Origin: an uncultured Alistipes sp.
Lineage (GTDB): Bacteria; Bacteroidota; Bacteroidia; Bacteroidales; Rikenellaceae
Direction of reading: 5' to 3'
Length of the DNA stretch: 64,000 nt
Assembly (NCBI GenBank): GCA_900768045.1
Contig: CAAGBL010000062.1
Span: 15,865 to 79,864, forward strand
The notes under the pieces were generated by a model, which was given only the letters and a program-made list of their open reading frames with translations, was not told the DNA's origin and ran no database searches. Every line of letters starts with the position of its first letter. Position 1 is the first letter of the stretch. A program made the translations under genes and the position numbers. Shown here in pieces: positions 40,863-48,368 of the stretch.

Positions 40863-40908
40863 AACTAAGAGAGATGACTAATTTTCTTTTTAGTCATCTC
40901 TCTTAGTT
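40863..40908. terminator. Bidirectional terminator
   Basis: Perfect 18-bp stem AACTAAGAGAGATGACTA / TAGTCATCTCTCTTAGTT with a 10-base T-rich loop and TTTT on the plus side, between convergent genes ending at 40681 and 40930. Confidence 0.8.
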
Positions 40909-40929
40909 TTTTAGTGACGCTCAGATTGG

Positions 40930-41337
40930 TTACTTGTTAAGCTTTAGCTTCCAGTAGCCAGCCTCGTCAAGAATCAAGTCGCCTGCTTGCTTCTCCTCTG
41001 TGCCATTGCCATAAGTGATATTTACCTCTACCTTGGCGCTCTTGCCATCCTCAGAGATAGTCTCGCTTATAGCCTTAATGCTCTTAAGGCCGCCCTTTTT
41101 CTCAAGCATAGGAGCAGCCTTCTCAGATAGTAGTGATACGATCATCGCCTTGCCCTGCTCTACCTCCTCTGGGCTTGTAGCATAGAAGCTGAGGTGCTCT
41201 ACGGCAGCCTCATACTCGCCAGTGGCAACAAGCTCGTAAAATTTAACAACAGTCTCTGATGGAGTAGCTGCGTCAACGCCACAAGATACAGCGAAGATTG
41301 CAGCCACAACTGCGAAAATAGATAGTAGCTTCTTCAT
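40930..41337 (-). CDS. DUF4878-like lipoprotein
   Basis: 135 residues, lipobox ending at Cys19 (FAVSC). After TPSETVVKFYELVATGEYEAAVEHL it continues with a KSIKAISETISEDGKSAKVEVNITYGNG strand pair and GYWKLKLNK, the cystatin/NTF2-like pattern of DUF4878. Function unknown; exported. It lies 16 bases downstream of the cysteine hydrolase gene and is probably co-transcribed with it. Confidence 0.8.
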   Translation of the reverse strand: MKKLLSIFAVVAAIFAVSCGVDAATPSETVVKFYELVATGEYEAAVEHLSFYATSPEEVEQGKAMIVSLLSEKAAPMLEKKGGLKSIKAISETISEDGKSAKVEVNITYGNGTEEKQAGDLILDEAGYWKLKLNK

Positions 41338-41353
41338 AGTTGTACGGTTTTAG

Positions 41354-41977
41354 TTAATAAATAGGTTTTAAGTTACCCCCTTCGGTTAAGTCCGAGGGTA
41401 GTATGTGGTCGCCCGATAGGCTCGGGAATGTTATGTGTGTGCGTCGTCCTTGGCTTATTGATACACCTGCTAATGAGTAGACATACTCAACAAACTCAGT
41501 GCAATATAACTTTGTGCTGTCACTAAGGTCGTAGTCGTGATCGAAGGGACGTCTCTCGGCACTAAGGCGCAGGGCATGATGTATGGCAATCTTGCGCTGC
41601 TTGTTAGTTGCCGTTGTGCGATAGTGCCCATAGTTAGCCTGGGGGTAGCGGCTTGTGAAGAGCTCAATGGGCTCGCACTTTACTCTATCTATGTCGCCTT
41701 CAAAGTCGGGCTCGTGGGGCACGGCATGTACTACATGCCACCTGCCGTCTATGCGGACTACTATGCCCACATGCGAGTACTCGCCACTGCTGTCGAGTGA
41801 TGTTACTATGCGCCCAGCTATTCCCGTTCCCTTTCTAAATAGTAGGTCGCCCTCACGCAGATTACCTATGAGGCGATCAAACTCACTCTTGGGACAGTCG
41901 TTGCCATTTGTGCATGCTAAGCCCACCACCGATAGACAAACCAGCAATAGATATTTTACTGATAATGGCTTTCTCAT
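41354..41977 (-). CDS. YiiX/YebB-like NlpC/P60-family cysteine hydrolase, lipoprotein
   Basis: 207 residues, lipobox ending at Cys22 (VVGLAC). Circularly permuted papain-like fold: the His comes first (GEYSHVGIVV, His69) and the nucleophile later (KLYCTEFVEYVY, Cys159), with GDLLFRKG at the domain start. Members act as peptidases or amidases on peptidoglycan stems or lipids. I chose the ATG at 41977; a TTG upstream falls inside the minus-7 box TAACTTTG (41981-41988), which ends only 3 bases before the ATG, so the mRNA may be leaderless. Confidence 0.85.
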   Translation of the reverse strand: MRKPLSVKYLLLVCLSVVGLACTNGNDCPKSEFDRLIGNLREGDLLFRKGTGIAGRIVTSLDSSGEYSHVGIVVRIDGRWHVVHAVPHEPDFEGDIDRVKCEPIELFTSRYPQANYGHYRTTATNKQRKIAIHHALRLSAERRPFDHDYDLSDSTKLYCTEFVEYVYSLAGVSISQGRRTHITFPSLSGDHILPSDLTEGGNLKPIY

Positions 41978-41980
41978 ACA

Positions 41981-42012
41981 CAAAGTTAAGAAAAAATATT
42001 TGATTTAGCAAG
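41981..42012 (-). promoter_or_regulatory. Promoter of the YiiX-like gene, possibly leaderless
   Basis: On the minus strand CTTG (42009-42012), 20 bases, TAACTTTG (41981-41988), then TGT and the ATG. Confidence 0.6.
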
Positions 42013-42241
42013 TACACCTCTGAATTTTAGGACATAGAGAGATTAAGAGACTAAGGAGAATATGATGGTTACGGACAAAAACAAGATGCCTAATCTTCTC
42101 TTGTCTTTGTTGTCAAGCGTGGTTTTTTGGGTATGACTGGCTAACTATGGGTAACAATAGGCCTCTCATATTCCCAATTTTTCGCATCGAGCGAAGCGTT
42201 ATCTATTTATACCCAAGGGTTGTATAACCTTAATGTATAAC

Positions 42242-42886
42242 CTAATTAAACTCCACATCCGCGCCGCCTGATATATCCCAATGTACAATTTGGGGATTGC
42301 CTTTGATGTGTATATCCGCACCACCCGATGCTGTTAATGAGAGTGTACTGTTGGCTACAGCATCAATATCAGAGCCTCCAGATGCGTCGATGGTGACATC
42401 CTCTGCCTCCAGCTCGCCGCACTTGACATCTGCACCTCCGGAGCTATCAATGCTTAGTTTCTGTGTGACACCCTTAATCTGACAGTCGCCACCGCCTGAT
42501 ACTGAGATAGATAATACATCACTATTGCAGCTGTCCCACAAGAAATCGCTTCCACCTTTCAATGCAACACGCTCATACGCAACTGAAGGTACATATACCA
42601 AACAACGATTATAGCCAAATATAGATGTTGATACTCCAATATGTAGTGTGCCGTCAATAACCTCAATGTTCAACCTATTGAAATTTTTAGCATTTGTCAA
42701 GGCATATACTTGGTCATGGGGCAGAGCATCGTCCACGATAACATCCGCACCATTTGATATCACAAGGGCTGATATATCCTCATAAAGAGTATATGTTTTG
42801 TGATTCGTAAGCTCGGTGTCATCAACTTCACATCCCGTACACACCATAGCAACAACGCCAACTAATAGGGTAAAAATAGTTCTCAT
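42242..42886 (-). CDS. Head-GIN-domain (DUF2807) lipoprotein
   Basis: 214 residues from the ATG at 42886, lipobox ending at Cys19 (VCTGC). The body is a right-handed beta-helix-like repeat with recurring SGG(A/S/G)D turns (SGGGDCQIKG, SSGGADVKCG, ASGGSDIDAV, ASGGADIHIKG, ISGGADVEFN), the hallmark of the putative auto-transporter adhesin head-GIN family. Role unknown; probably surface binding. A longer frame starts at 42928, but a full-consensus promoter lies in that extension. Confidence 0.88.
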   Translation of the reverse strand: MRTIFTLLVGVVAMVCTGCEVDDTELTNHKTYTLYEDISALVISNGADVIVDDALPHDQVYALTNAKNFNRLNIEVIDGTLHIGVSTSIFGYNRCLVYVPSVAYERVALKGGSDFLWDSCNSDVLSISVSGGGDCQIKGVTQKLSIDSSGGADVKCGELEAEDVTIDASGGSDIDAVANSTLSLTASGGADIHIKGNPQIVHWDISGGADVEFN

Positions 42887-42915
42887 AGTCAACTGATAAG
42901 GTTTGTTCAATAGTA

Positions 42916-42946
42916 CAAAGTTACGCATAATATTTTAGATACCAAA
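42916..42946 (-). promoter_or_regulatory. Promoter of the head-GIN gene
   Basis: On the minus strand TTTG (42943-42946), 19 bases, TAACTTTG (42916-42923): a full match. Confidence 0.72.
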
Positions 42947-43001
42947 AACAAAGAATTAGGCGGGAGTTTTCTGTAGTTGCCACATAAGCACTAAACAATT
43001 C

Positions 43002-43032
43002 TTTGCTTGTTGGGAAATATTTTGTATATTTG
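43002..43032 (+). promoter_or_regulatory. Promoter of the structured RNA
   Basis: TTTG (43002-43005), 19 bases, TATATTTG (43025-43032): a full consensus match. Transcription should start at about 43037-43040, at the first hairpin. Confidence 0.75.
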
Positions 43033-43036
43033 TAGT

Positions 43037-43230
43037 ATCATTGCGGAATACGCAATGTTTTAGATGGCATTTAGGGCTATTGTTTCGTGAAGTAAAACGA
43101 CCAAAATTATTAAACGAACAGACAATAGGCACATTAAATGCTCACGCCTTATGGCGTGGGTGTGCTTATGTTCGTATGGGTACTTGGTCGTCCCTTCTTC
43201 CGATAGGCACTACCCACGTTTCTTTTTTTT
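43037..43230 (+). ncRNA. Structured RNA of about 190 nt (6S-like or leader RNA; family not identified)
   Basis: From a strong promoter to the T-tract at 43219-43230. A 5' hairpin CATTGCG/CGCAATG (43039-43057) is followed by one long irregular helix: CTATTG 43077-43082 with CGATAG 43201-43206; GAAG 43089-43092 with CTTC 43194-43197; ACGACCA 43097-43103 with TGGTCGT 43185-43191; an open bubble; CGAACA 43115-43120 with TGTTCG 43169-43174; GCACA 43129-43133 with TGTGC 43161-43165; terminal CACGCC-TTAT-GGCGTG. Size and bubble-in-hairpin shape recall 6S RNA. A competing pairing, TGGGTA 43177-43182 with TACCCA 43211-43216 just before the T-tract, would also allow a switch controlling the lipoprotein at 43324. 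Confidence 0.6.
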
Positions 43231-43323
43231 AGGTGCTCTCCTGATTTAAGTTAAACGGTTGCTGTCTTTGTGCAACGTAAATTACTAACTCTAATAATTG
43301 TATAACTTAAATTTCAAACTATT

Positions 43324-43755
43324 ATGAAAAAATTATTAATGGTTGCAGTGGCTGCTCTTGCAGTATTTTGTATGATGGGATGTTGTGGTAGAGATGTGGA
43401 GTCTTTGTATGGAATGTACATTTATCAAAGCGACGCTGCTATATTGCTTAGGCCAGAGAGCTATAGCAATATGAGAAAGCAAGCAACATTTTATTGGGGA
43501 GATGTTACTCAGTTTTCTGCCAGTATGCCTCATAGAGCGAAGGTTTGGCAATGGAATGGAAGTGCGGACAATTGGGAAGGAACAGACAATAATGTTACCT
43601 ATGTAAAGGTATCTGATGTCAGTCGTCCTGATATTGGTGAGTTGTATATTGACTTTGATAGAGAAGAGGTCTATGAATCAGAAGGCGAATTTGTAGATAA
43701 GAGAAATGGTAAATCATACGTATTCATTCCTTGGAAGGAAATATCAGGAGAATAG
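43324..43755 (+). CDS. Small lipoprotein of unknown function
   Basis: 143 residues, lipobox around Cys20/Cys21 (MMGCC). The mature part begins with GRDVESLYGMYIYQSDAAILLRPES and contains a Trp-rich centre (VWQWNGSADNWEGTDNNVTY). No family recognised. It lies 94 bases after the T-tract of the structured RNA; a weak minus-7 box TGTCTTTG at 43263-43270 could give it a separate start. Confidence 0.7.
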   Translation: MKKLLMVAVAALAVFCMMGCCGRDVESLYGMYIYQSDAAILLRPESYSNMRKQATFYWGDVTQFSASMPHRAKVWQWNGSADNWEGTDNNVTYVKVSDVSRPDIGELYIDFDREEVYESEGEFVDKRNGKSYVFIPWKEISGE

Positions 43756-43759
43756 TACT

Positions 43760-43787
43760 AATTGGCGGTAGTTAGCTACCGCCAATT
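43760..43787 (+). terminator. Terminator after the lipoprotein at 43324
   Basis: 12-bp perfect stem AATTGGCGGTAG / CTACCGCCAATT with a 4-base loop, followed by GTTTTG. Confidence 0.7.
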
Positions 43788-43828
43788 GTTTTGCGGATTC
43801 GGGGGATTACGAAGTAAAGAGCCTCCGA

Positions 43829-44224
43829 AGCAATAGGCGGGAGTCTCACGACTGCCGCCTATGCCCTCAGAAATAAATTTATATAAACTCTTTTATGTAG
43901 CGTAAGCGAAATACCGCACCAAAGTACTAACGTTCTTTAAGGTTTGCGCAGAGCGAAGAGGGGTGTGTGGGTTTGCCGACTCCGAAAGGAGCGGGCTTGT
44001 GTTGTTTGGCTTAGGGAGCTTGCTCACATAAAGACCAACAATACAAGCTCGTTTGTTATGCAGTAACACGGCAAACACATACACACCTTATAGGTTACTC
44101 TGCCACGCCGTGAGAATCGTCAGTAGTTTTTTCAGAATTTATAATAAAAAAGCAATAGGCGGGAGTCATCACGACTGCCGCCTATTCTCTTCCAGAAACA
44201 AATTCTGAAAAAACTACTAACCCA
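43829..44224. repeat. Palindromic repeat unit, copy A (about 396 bp)
   Basis: Near-identical to 46638-47034 (five differences in the 192-base stretch compared by eye). Order: hairpin AATAGGCGGG-AGTC...GACTGCCGCCTAT, spacer, a 209-bp core (43921-44129) bounded by AAAGTACTAACG and CGTCAGTAGTTT, the same hairpin again, and an inverted AATTCTGAAAAAACTACTAAC tail. The core folds into a long imperfect hairpin (GGTGTGTGGGTTTGCCG with CGGCAAACACATACACACC). No transposase. It fills the 570-base gap between the small lipoprotein and the BspA-like gene. Confidence 0.8.
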
Positions 44225-44282
44225 AGGGTTGTAAACATTTAATGATACACCTTGGATATTTTATAAATTAGAATCAGTAAAA

Positions 44283-44306
44283 AAGGGAGGCCTGCCAGCC
44301 TCCCTT
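44283..44306 (-). terminator. Terminator after the BspA-like gene
   Basis: 9-bp stem AAGGGAGGC / GCCTCCCTT with TTTT following on the minus strand, 22 bases beyond the stop. Confidence 0.85.
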
Positions 44307-44327
44307 AATAGTTATTATACATTTGCC

Positions 44328-46091
44328 TTATTCAAAGTCATAACCAACAATTGCATCTGCATAATCACTCCAGAACTCTCTTGTCTTATACTCTTCTACT
44401 GACATCATAGGCACATAAATCTTTCGGTCTGCTGCATTTCCGACGAAGGCTTCCCACGCATTGTAAGGAGTGAGTGCGAATGGAATGCTCACTGCCTTGC
44501 AATATACGCTTGATAAGGTCTCACAGTATGCGAATGCATGCCATGAGATCTCTTCAACACTTTGCGGCAGTGTGATCTCCGTTAAACTCCTACATGATTC
44601 AAATGCGGCACCGTCAATACGGTATACACCCTCAGGGATATTAACGTGTTGTAGATTTAAACAATTCCAGAATGCTGCATATCCAATAATCGATACCCCT
44701 TCTGGAATTGATACAGATGTCAAGTTGCGACAGTTCCAGAATGCACCGTCGCCAATTTTAGTAACAGAGTCTGGGATGACATACTCCACGCCTGAGCCTT
44801 CGGCATATGCAATAATCGTATCATCTTGAATCAAACACCTGCCATTATCGGCAACGTACTTGCCCTTAAACTCTTTAAGGTTGCTACAACCACCGAATGC
44901 GCCAATTCCAATAAACTCTACGCTATTAGGGATAGTAATAGTTTGCATACTTGTGCAATCCCCAAAAGCTGAACCACCAATCGTTTCGACATTACTACCT
45001 ATTTGCACGTTTGATAGTCGACCACAGCACGAGAATGCATAGCCATCTATTGTGATAACACTACTTGGGATAGCAACACTTGATATGAGACTTCCATTGA
45101 ATGCATCTTCGCCAACCGATGTTACGTAATCAGGAATCGTGTACTCCGAACCAGAGGCATTAGCATAGGCAATGATAGCCCCATCATTGACTAGACAACG
45201 CCCATTATCTGCCGCGAACTTGCCCTTAAACTCTTTGAGATCAAAGCAGGCGCCGAATACTCCTTTACCAATCGTTGTTACGCTATCAGGTATAGTTATG
45301 TCTTTAAGACTATTGCAACCATAGAATGCACCATCCCCAATTGTTACGACACTATTTGGGATATGCACCTCCTCTAGGAACGTACAACTAAACATTGCAG
45401 AATCCTCAATCGTTGTGACACTACTAGGAATACTTATCTCACGTAAATTGGTCCACGCGAATGCATAGGCTTCAATTACCGTTACGCTATTTGGTAGTTT
45501 AATATCTGTTATTGGGCTCGATATGAAGGCAAAAGAGCCAACCTTTGTCACATCGCCGTCGAAGGTGATGACACCCTTACCATCTTTGTAGGTATTTGAA
45601 ACAATGTGCGCACCAAACACCACATAATCATCTATTGGCTCACTGTTTGCACCTACTGGATCATAGACCATATCGTTAGATGTGGTGTACCATATCTCAT
45701 TATTAGGTATTGATGAGTCCCCAAAATACTCCTCACCATCGGCTAATTGTTCAAGTTCAATACGACCACTCGCACCATTCGAGAGAGTTATATCTACATA
45801 GCCAGTTCTCCTCTTGTCACTCTTGTTCTTGTCGACTTTAATATGAATCATGTTGTCACCCGCAGTGCCACTCGTTGGAGTTACCTCAACCCAGTCCGCC
45901 GATACCTCGGCAGTCCAGTCGTAATCGGAGATGAATTGATAATTCTTAGAGTCACCCTTGTATGAGAATATCGCTTTCATCTGCTCTGAGAGAAATACAA
46001 GACCATGACCACGATCATCTACGTAGTCTTCTGGATTTTCACACGACAGTGTGAAAAATGCAAGAGTTAATAGCAATAATAATCTTTTCAT
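44328..46091 (-). CDS. BspA-like leucine-rich-repeat lipoprotein with N-terminal BACON-like domain
   Basis: 587 residues, lipobox ending at Cys17 (FTLSC). Residues about 35-117 form a BACON-like sandwich (YDWTAEVSADWVEVTP, DKNKSDKRRTGYVDITLSNG). From about 150 to 570 runs a ladder of LRR_5/BspA (TpLRR) repeats with consensus IPxSVTxIGxxAFxxCxxL, interrupted twice by the paired insert EFKGKxxADNGRCL plus an IIAYA strand. Such proteins act as adhesins or surface binders in oral and gut Bacteroidales. It is bracketed by the two copies of the 396-bp repeat, in an accessory-looking stretch. Candidate promoter CTTG-N20-TAATTTTG at 46336-46367 implies a leader of about 240 bases. Confidence 0.9.
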   Translation of the reverse strand: MKRLLLLLTLAFFTLSCENPEDYVDDRGHGLVFLSEQMKAIFSYKGDSKNYQFISDYDWTAEVSADWVEVTPTSGTAGDNMIHIKVDKNKSDKRRTGYVDITLSNGASGRIELEQLADGEEYFGDSSIPNNEIWYTTSNDMVYDPVGANSEPIDDYVVFGAHIVSNTYKDGKGVITFDGDVTKVGSFAFISSPITDIKLPNSVTVIEAYAFAWTNLREISIPSSVTTIEDSAMFSCTFLEEVHIPNSVVTIGDGAFYGCNSLKDITIPDSVTTIGKGVFGACFDLKEFKGKFAADNGRCLVNDGAIIAYANASGSEYTIPDYVTSVGEDAFNGSLISSVAIPSSVITIDGYAFSCCGRLSNVQIGSNVETIGGSAFGDCTSMQTITIPNSVEFIGIGAFGGCSNLKEFKGKYVADNGRCLIQDDTIIAYAEGSGVEYVIPDSVTKIGDGAFWNCRNLTSVSIPEGVSIIGYAAFWNCLNLQHVNIPEGVYRIDGAAFESCRSLTEITLPQSVEEISWHAFAYCETLSSVYCKAVSIPFALTPYNAWEAFVGNAADRKIYVPMMSVEEYKTREFWSDYADAIVGYDFE

Positions 46092-46335
46092 AGCATAAAA
46101 GTATTGTGGGTTATAGGTTGTGCACTACTTTCCAAAGGTCGTTACAATTAATCAAAACGGTAACTTCATATGCAAAATATGGGGTGATAGATGCCACATA
46201 CTGCCCTTGCTCAAATTATGTCTAGCATGCCTACATTGATGCAATGCAGCTAAAATAAACTATTTGCCACTCTTTGCTGCTATAAGTCACTATCCACATC
46301 CTCTTTGGCAACAAGAGTGGCTGAAATCCTAAACA

Positions 46336-46367
46336 CAAAATTAAGCAAAGTTTTTCAGTTAAGCAAG
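46336..46367 (-). promoter_or_regulatory. Candidate promoter of the BspA-like gene
   Basis: On the minus strand CTTG (46364-46367), 20 bases, TAATTTTG (46336-46343). The leader up to the ATG would be about 240 bases; nothing else is recognised in it. Confidence 0.4.
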
Positions 46368-46432
46368 GATTTTTAGGAAATTAGTGAGTTTAAGGAATTT
46401 AATGAACTTAGTGAACTTTGAGAATATCGGCT

Positions 46433-46614
46433 AAACTACTAACGTTTCCACGAGTAGGTCAGACAATGCGAGGACAATAGTTGCGTAGCAACAATAGAGC
46501 GATGGCGAGGGATTGTGAGCTTGTTCACTAAATTCTCTCGCCATTGCTCTGTTGATGAGTGCTTGCACTCGTCGGTACACGCATTGTTGCTACGTTCAAA
46601 ACCGTCAGTAGTTT
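46433..46614. repeat. Hairpin element sharing the termini of the 209-bp core (182 bp)
   Basis: Bounded by AAACTACTAACG and CGTCAGTAGTTT, the same ends as the 209-bp core, but with a different interior: GCAACAATAGAGCGATGGCGAG pairs imperfectly with CTCGCCATTGCTCTGTTG, and GTAGCAACAAT with ATTGTTGCTAC. Directly adjacent to copy B. Confidence 0.65.
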
Positions 46615-46637
46615 TTTTAGAATTTAGCGTATAAAAA

Positions 46638-47034
46638 AGCAATAGGCGGGAGTCTCACGACTGCCGCCTATACCCTCAGAAATAAATTTAGATAAACTCT
46701 TTTATGTAGCGTAAGCGAAATACCGCACCAAACTACTAACGTTCTTTAAGGTTTGCGCAGAGCGAAGAGGGGTGTGTGGGTTTGCCGACTCCGAAAGGAG
46801 TGGGCTTGTGTTGTTTGGCTTAGGGAGCTTGCTCACATAAAGACTAACAATACAAGCTCGTTTGTTACGCAGTAACACGACAAACACATACACACCTTGT
46901 AGGTTACTCTGCCACGCCGTGAGAATCGTCAGTAGTTTTTTCAGAATTTAGCGTATAAAAAAGCAATAGGCGGGAGTCTCACGACTGCCGCCTATACCCT
47001 CAGAAATAAATTCTGAAAAAACTACTAACCCAAA
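46638..47034. repeat. Palindromic repeat unit, copy B (about 397 bp)
   Basis: Same structure and orientation as copy A; its 209-bp core is 46730-46938. Together with the preceding 182-bp element it fills most of the 1.1-kb gap between the BspA-like gene and glycerate kinase. Confidence 0.8.
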
Positions 47035-47208
47035 CTTAAATAAATGAAGAAACCTAACTACGTGTTTTACCAGCGTAGCTGATTAAGGATTGTGCAATCC
47101 TCGTGCCATAATAACGTGTGCCATCATAAAAAAATTGCACAACTATCACAACTTTTCAACGAATAGCCGATTTTGAACTACGAACAATATAATGTTGCGA
47201 GAAATTAC

Positions 47209-47216
47209 TATCTTTG
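47209..47216 (+). promoter_or_regulatory. Minus-7 element for glycerate kinase
   Basis: TATCTTTG, 24 bases before the ATG; no good TTTG at standard spacing. Confidence 0.45.
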
Positions 47217-47240
47217 TATATCATTTATCGCACAACAACT

Positions 47241-48368
47241 ATGGCACAACGCATAATCTTAGCATTCGACAAGTTCAAGGGGTCGCTCAGCTCGGAGCAG
47301 GTGGCCGAGGCTTTTAAGCAGGGGTGGCAGAGTGTTGTGCCCGACAGCGATATTGTCACTGTGCCCATTGCCGATGGTGGCGACGGGTTGCTGCAATCGC
47401 TCGCCACGGCGCTGGGTGCTTCGACACGGAGCGTTGTTGCGCACGACCCACTTGGTAGGAGTATCAGCACGCACTATGCCACAAGTGGTGATATGGCAAT
47501 TATCGAGATGGCGCAGGTGTCGGGGCTTGCTCTGCTTGAGGCTCAGGAGCGTAATCCTATGCTCACGTCGAGCTATGGTCTTGGCGAGGTGATGCTTGAT
47601 GCCCTCGATAGGGGTGCCCGTCACATGATATTGGGCATTGGCGGCAGTGCTACGAACGACTGCGGTATGGGCATGCTCGAGGCGTTAGGATATAGGTTTT
47701 ATGATGCCGAGGGCGAGGTGCTTGAGGCGTCGGGCGATGCTATGTGCCGTGTGGCACGCATCGATGTAGCAAATGTCGATGCACGTCTTTCCGAGTGCGA
47801 GATTGTTGTCGCCTCAGATGTCGATAATGTGCTCTATGGCGAGCGTGGTGCTGCGTGGGTATATGCTCCGCAGAAGGGTGCTACACCAGCTATGGTCGAG
47901 GCTCTTGACGAGGGCATGCGCCGTTTTGCCAAGGTCGTAGGTGGCGAGTGGCACAACGTGGCGGGCGCAGGTGCTGCGGGGGGCTTGGGCTATGCCCTTA
48001 TGGCACTACTTGGCGCAACGCTAAAACCTGGAATCGAGCTTGTGCTCGGCACTGTGGGCTTTGATGCGTTGCTCAATGATGCTCAGCTTGTCGTTACGGG
48101 CGAAGGACGTATAGATAGGCAGACGCTTATGGGCAAGGGCCCTGCGGGTGTGTTGCGCCGTGCGAGGTCGAAGGGTGTGCCTGTCATTGCCTTAGGTGGC
48201 AGGGTAGAGTGGTGCGAGGAGCTTGCGAGTAGCGGCTTTGAGCGCATATATGAGGCTACGCCCGAGGGTATGGCGCTTGAGGAGGCGATGCAACAAAAAA
48301 CGGCACAGCAGAATATCTGCCATACCGCCATGCGTATTGCTCGTGAGTGGCTATTGCTGCACTCTTAA
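47241..48368 (+). CDS. Glycerate kinase (GarK/GlxK family)
   Basis: Phosphorylates D-glycerate, by family usually to 2-phosphoglycerate. 375 residues from the ATG at 47241; an upstream TTG sits inside the minus-7 box and is rejected. It shows DKFKGSLSSEQV, PIADGGDG, GIGGSATNDCGMGMLEALG, GAGAAGGLGYALMALLGA and TGEGRIDRQTLMGKGP, all diagnostic. Its 3' end overlaps the convergent aminopeptidase by 18 bases. Confidence 0.94.
   Translation: MAQRIILAFDKFKGSLSSEQVAEAFKQGWQSVVPDSDIVTVPIADGGDGLLQSLATALGASTRSVVAHDPLGRSISTHYATSGDMAIIEMAQVSGLALLEAQERNPMLTSSYGLGEVMLDALDRGARHMILGIGGSATNDCGMGMLEALGYRFYDAEGEVLEASGDAMCRVARIDVANVDARLSECEIVVASDVDNVLYGERGAAWVYAPQKGATPAMVEALDEGMRRFAKVVGGEWHNVAGAGAAGGLGYALMALLGATLKPGIELVLGTVGFDALLNDAQLVVTGEGRIDRQTLMGKGPAGVLRRARSKGVPVIALGGRVEWCEELASSGFERIYEATPEGMALEEAMQQKTAQQNICHTAMRIAREWLLLHS

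Noticed and set aside
42950..42990. Partial AGGCGGGAGT half-hairpin like those in the 396-bp repeats
   Set aside because: Only one arm is present (the complementary GACTGCCGCC half is missing), so it is at most a decayed fragment.
43893..44084. 63-residue open frame conserved in both repeat copies (also 46702-46893, minus strand)
   Set aside because: Of five base differences between the copies in this frame, four change the amino acid, so there is no sign of protein-level selection. The frame is a by-product of the palindromic repeat.
46433..46614. Possible integron attC site or diversity-generating retroelement
   Set aside because: The ends do not fit the RYYYAAC/GTTRRRY core sites, and no integrase, reverse transcriptase or template/variable repeat pair is in the window.
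47214..47240. TTG start nine codons upstream for glycerate kinase
   Set aside because: The TTG lies inside the minus-7 box TATCTTTG; the ATG at 47241 gives the family N-terminus.
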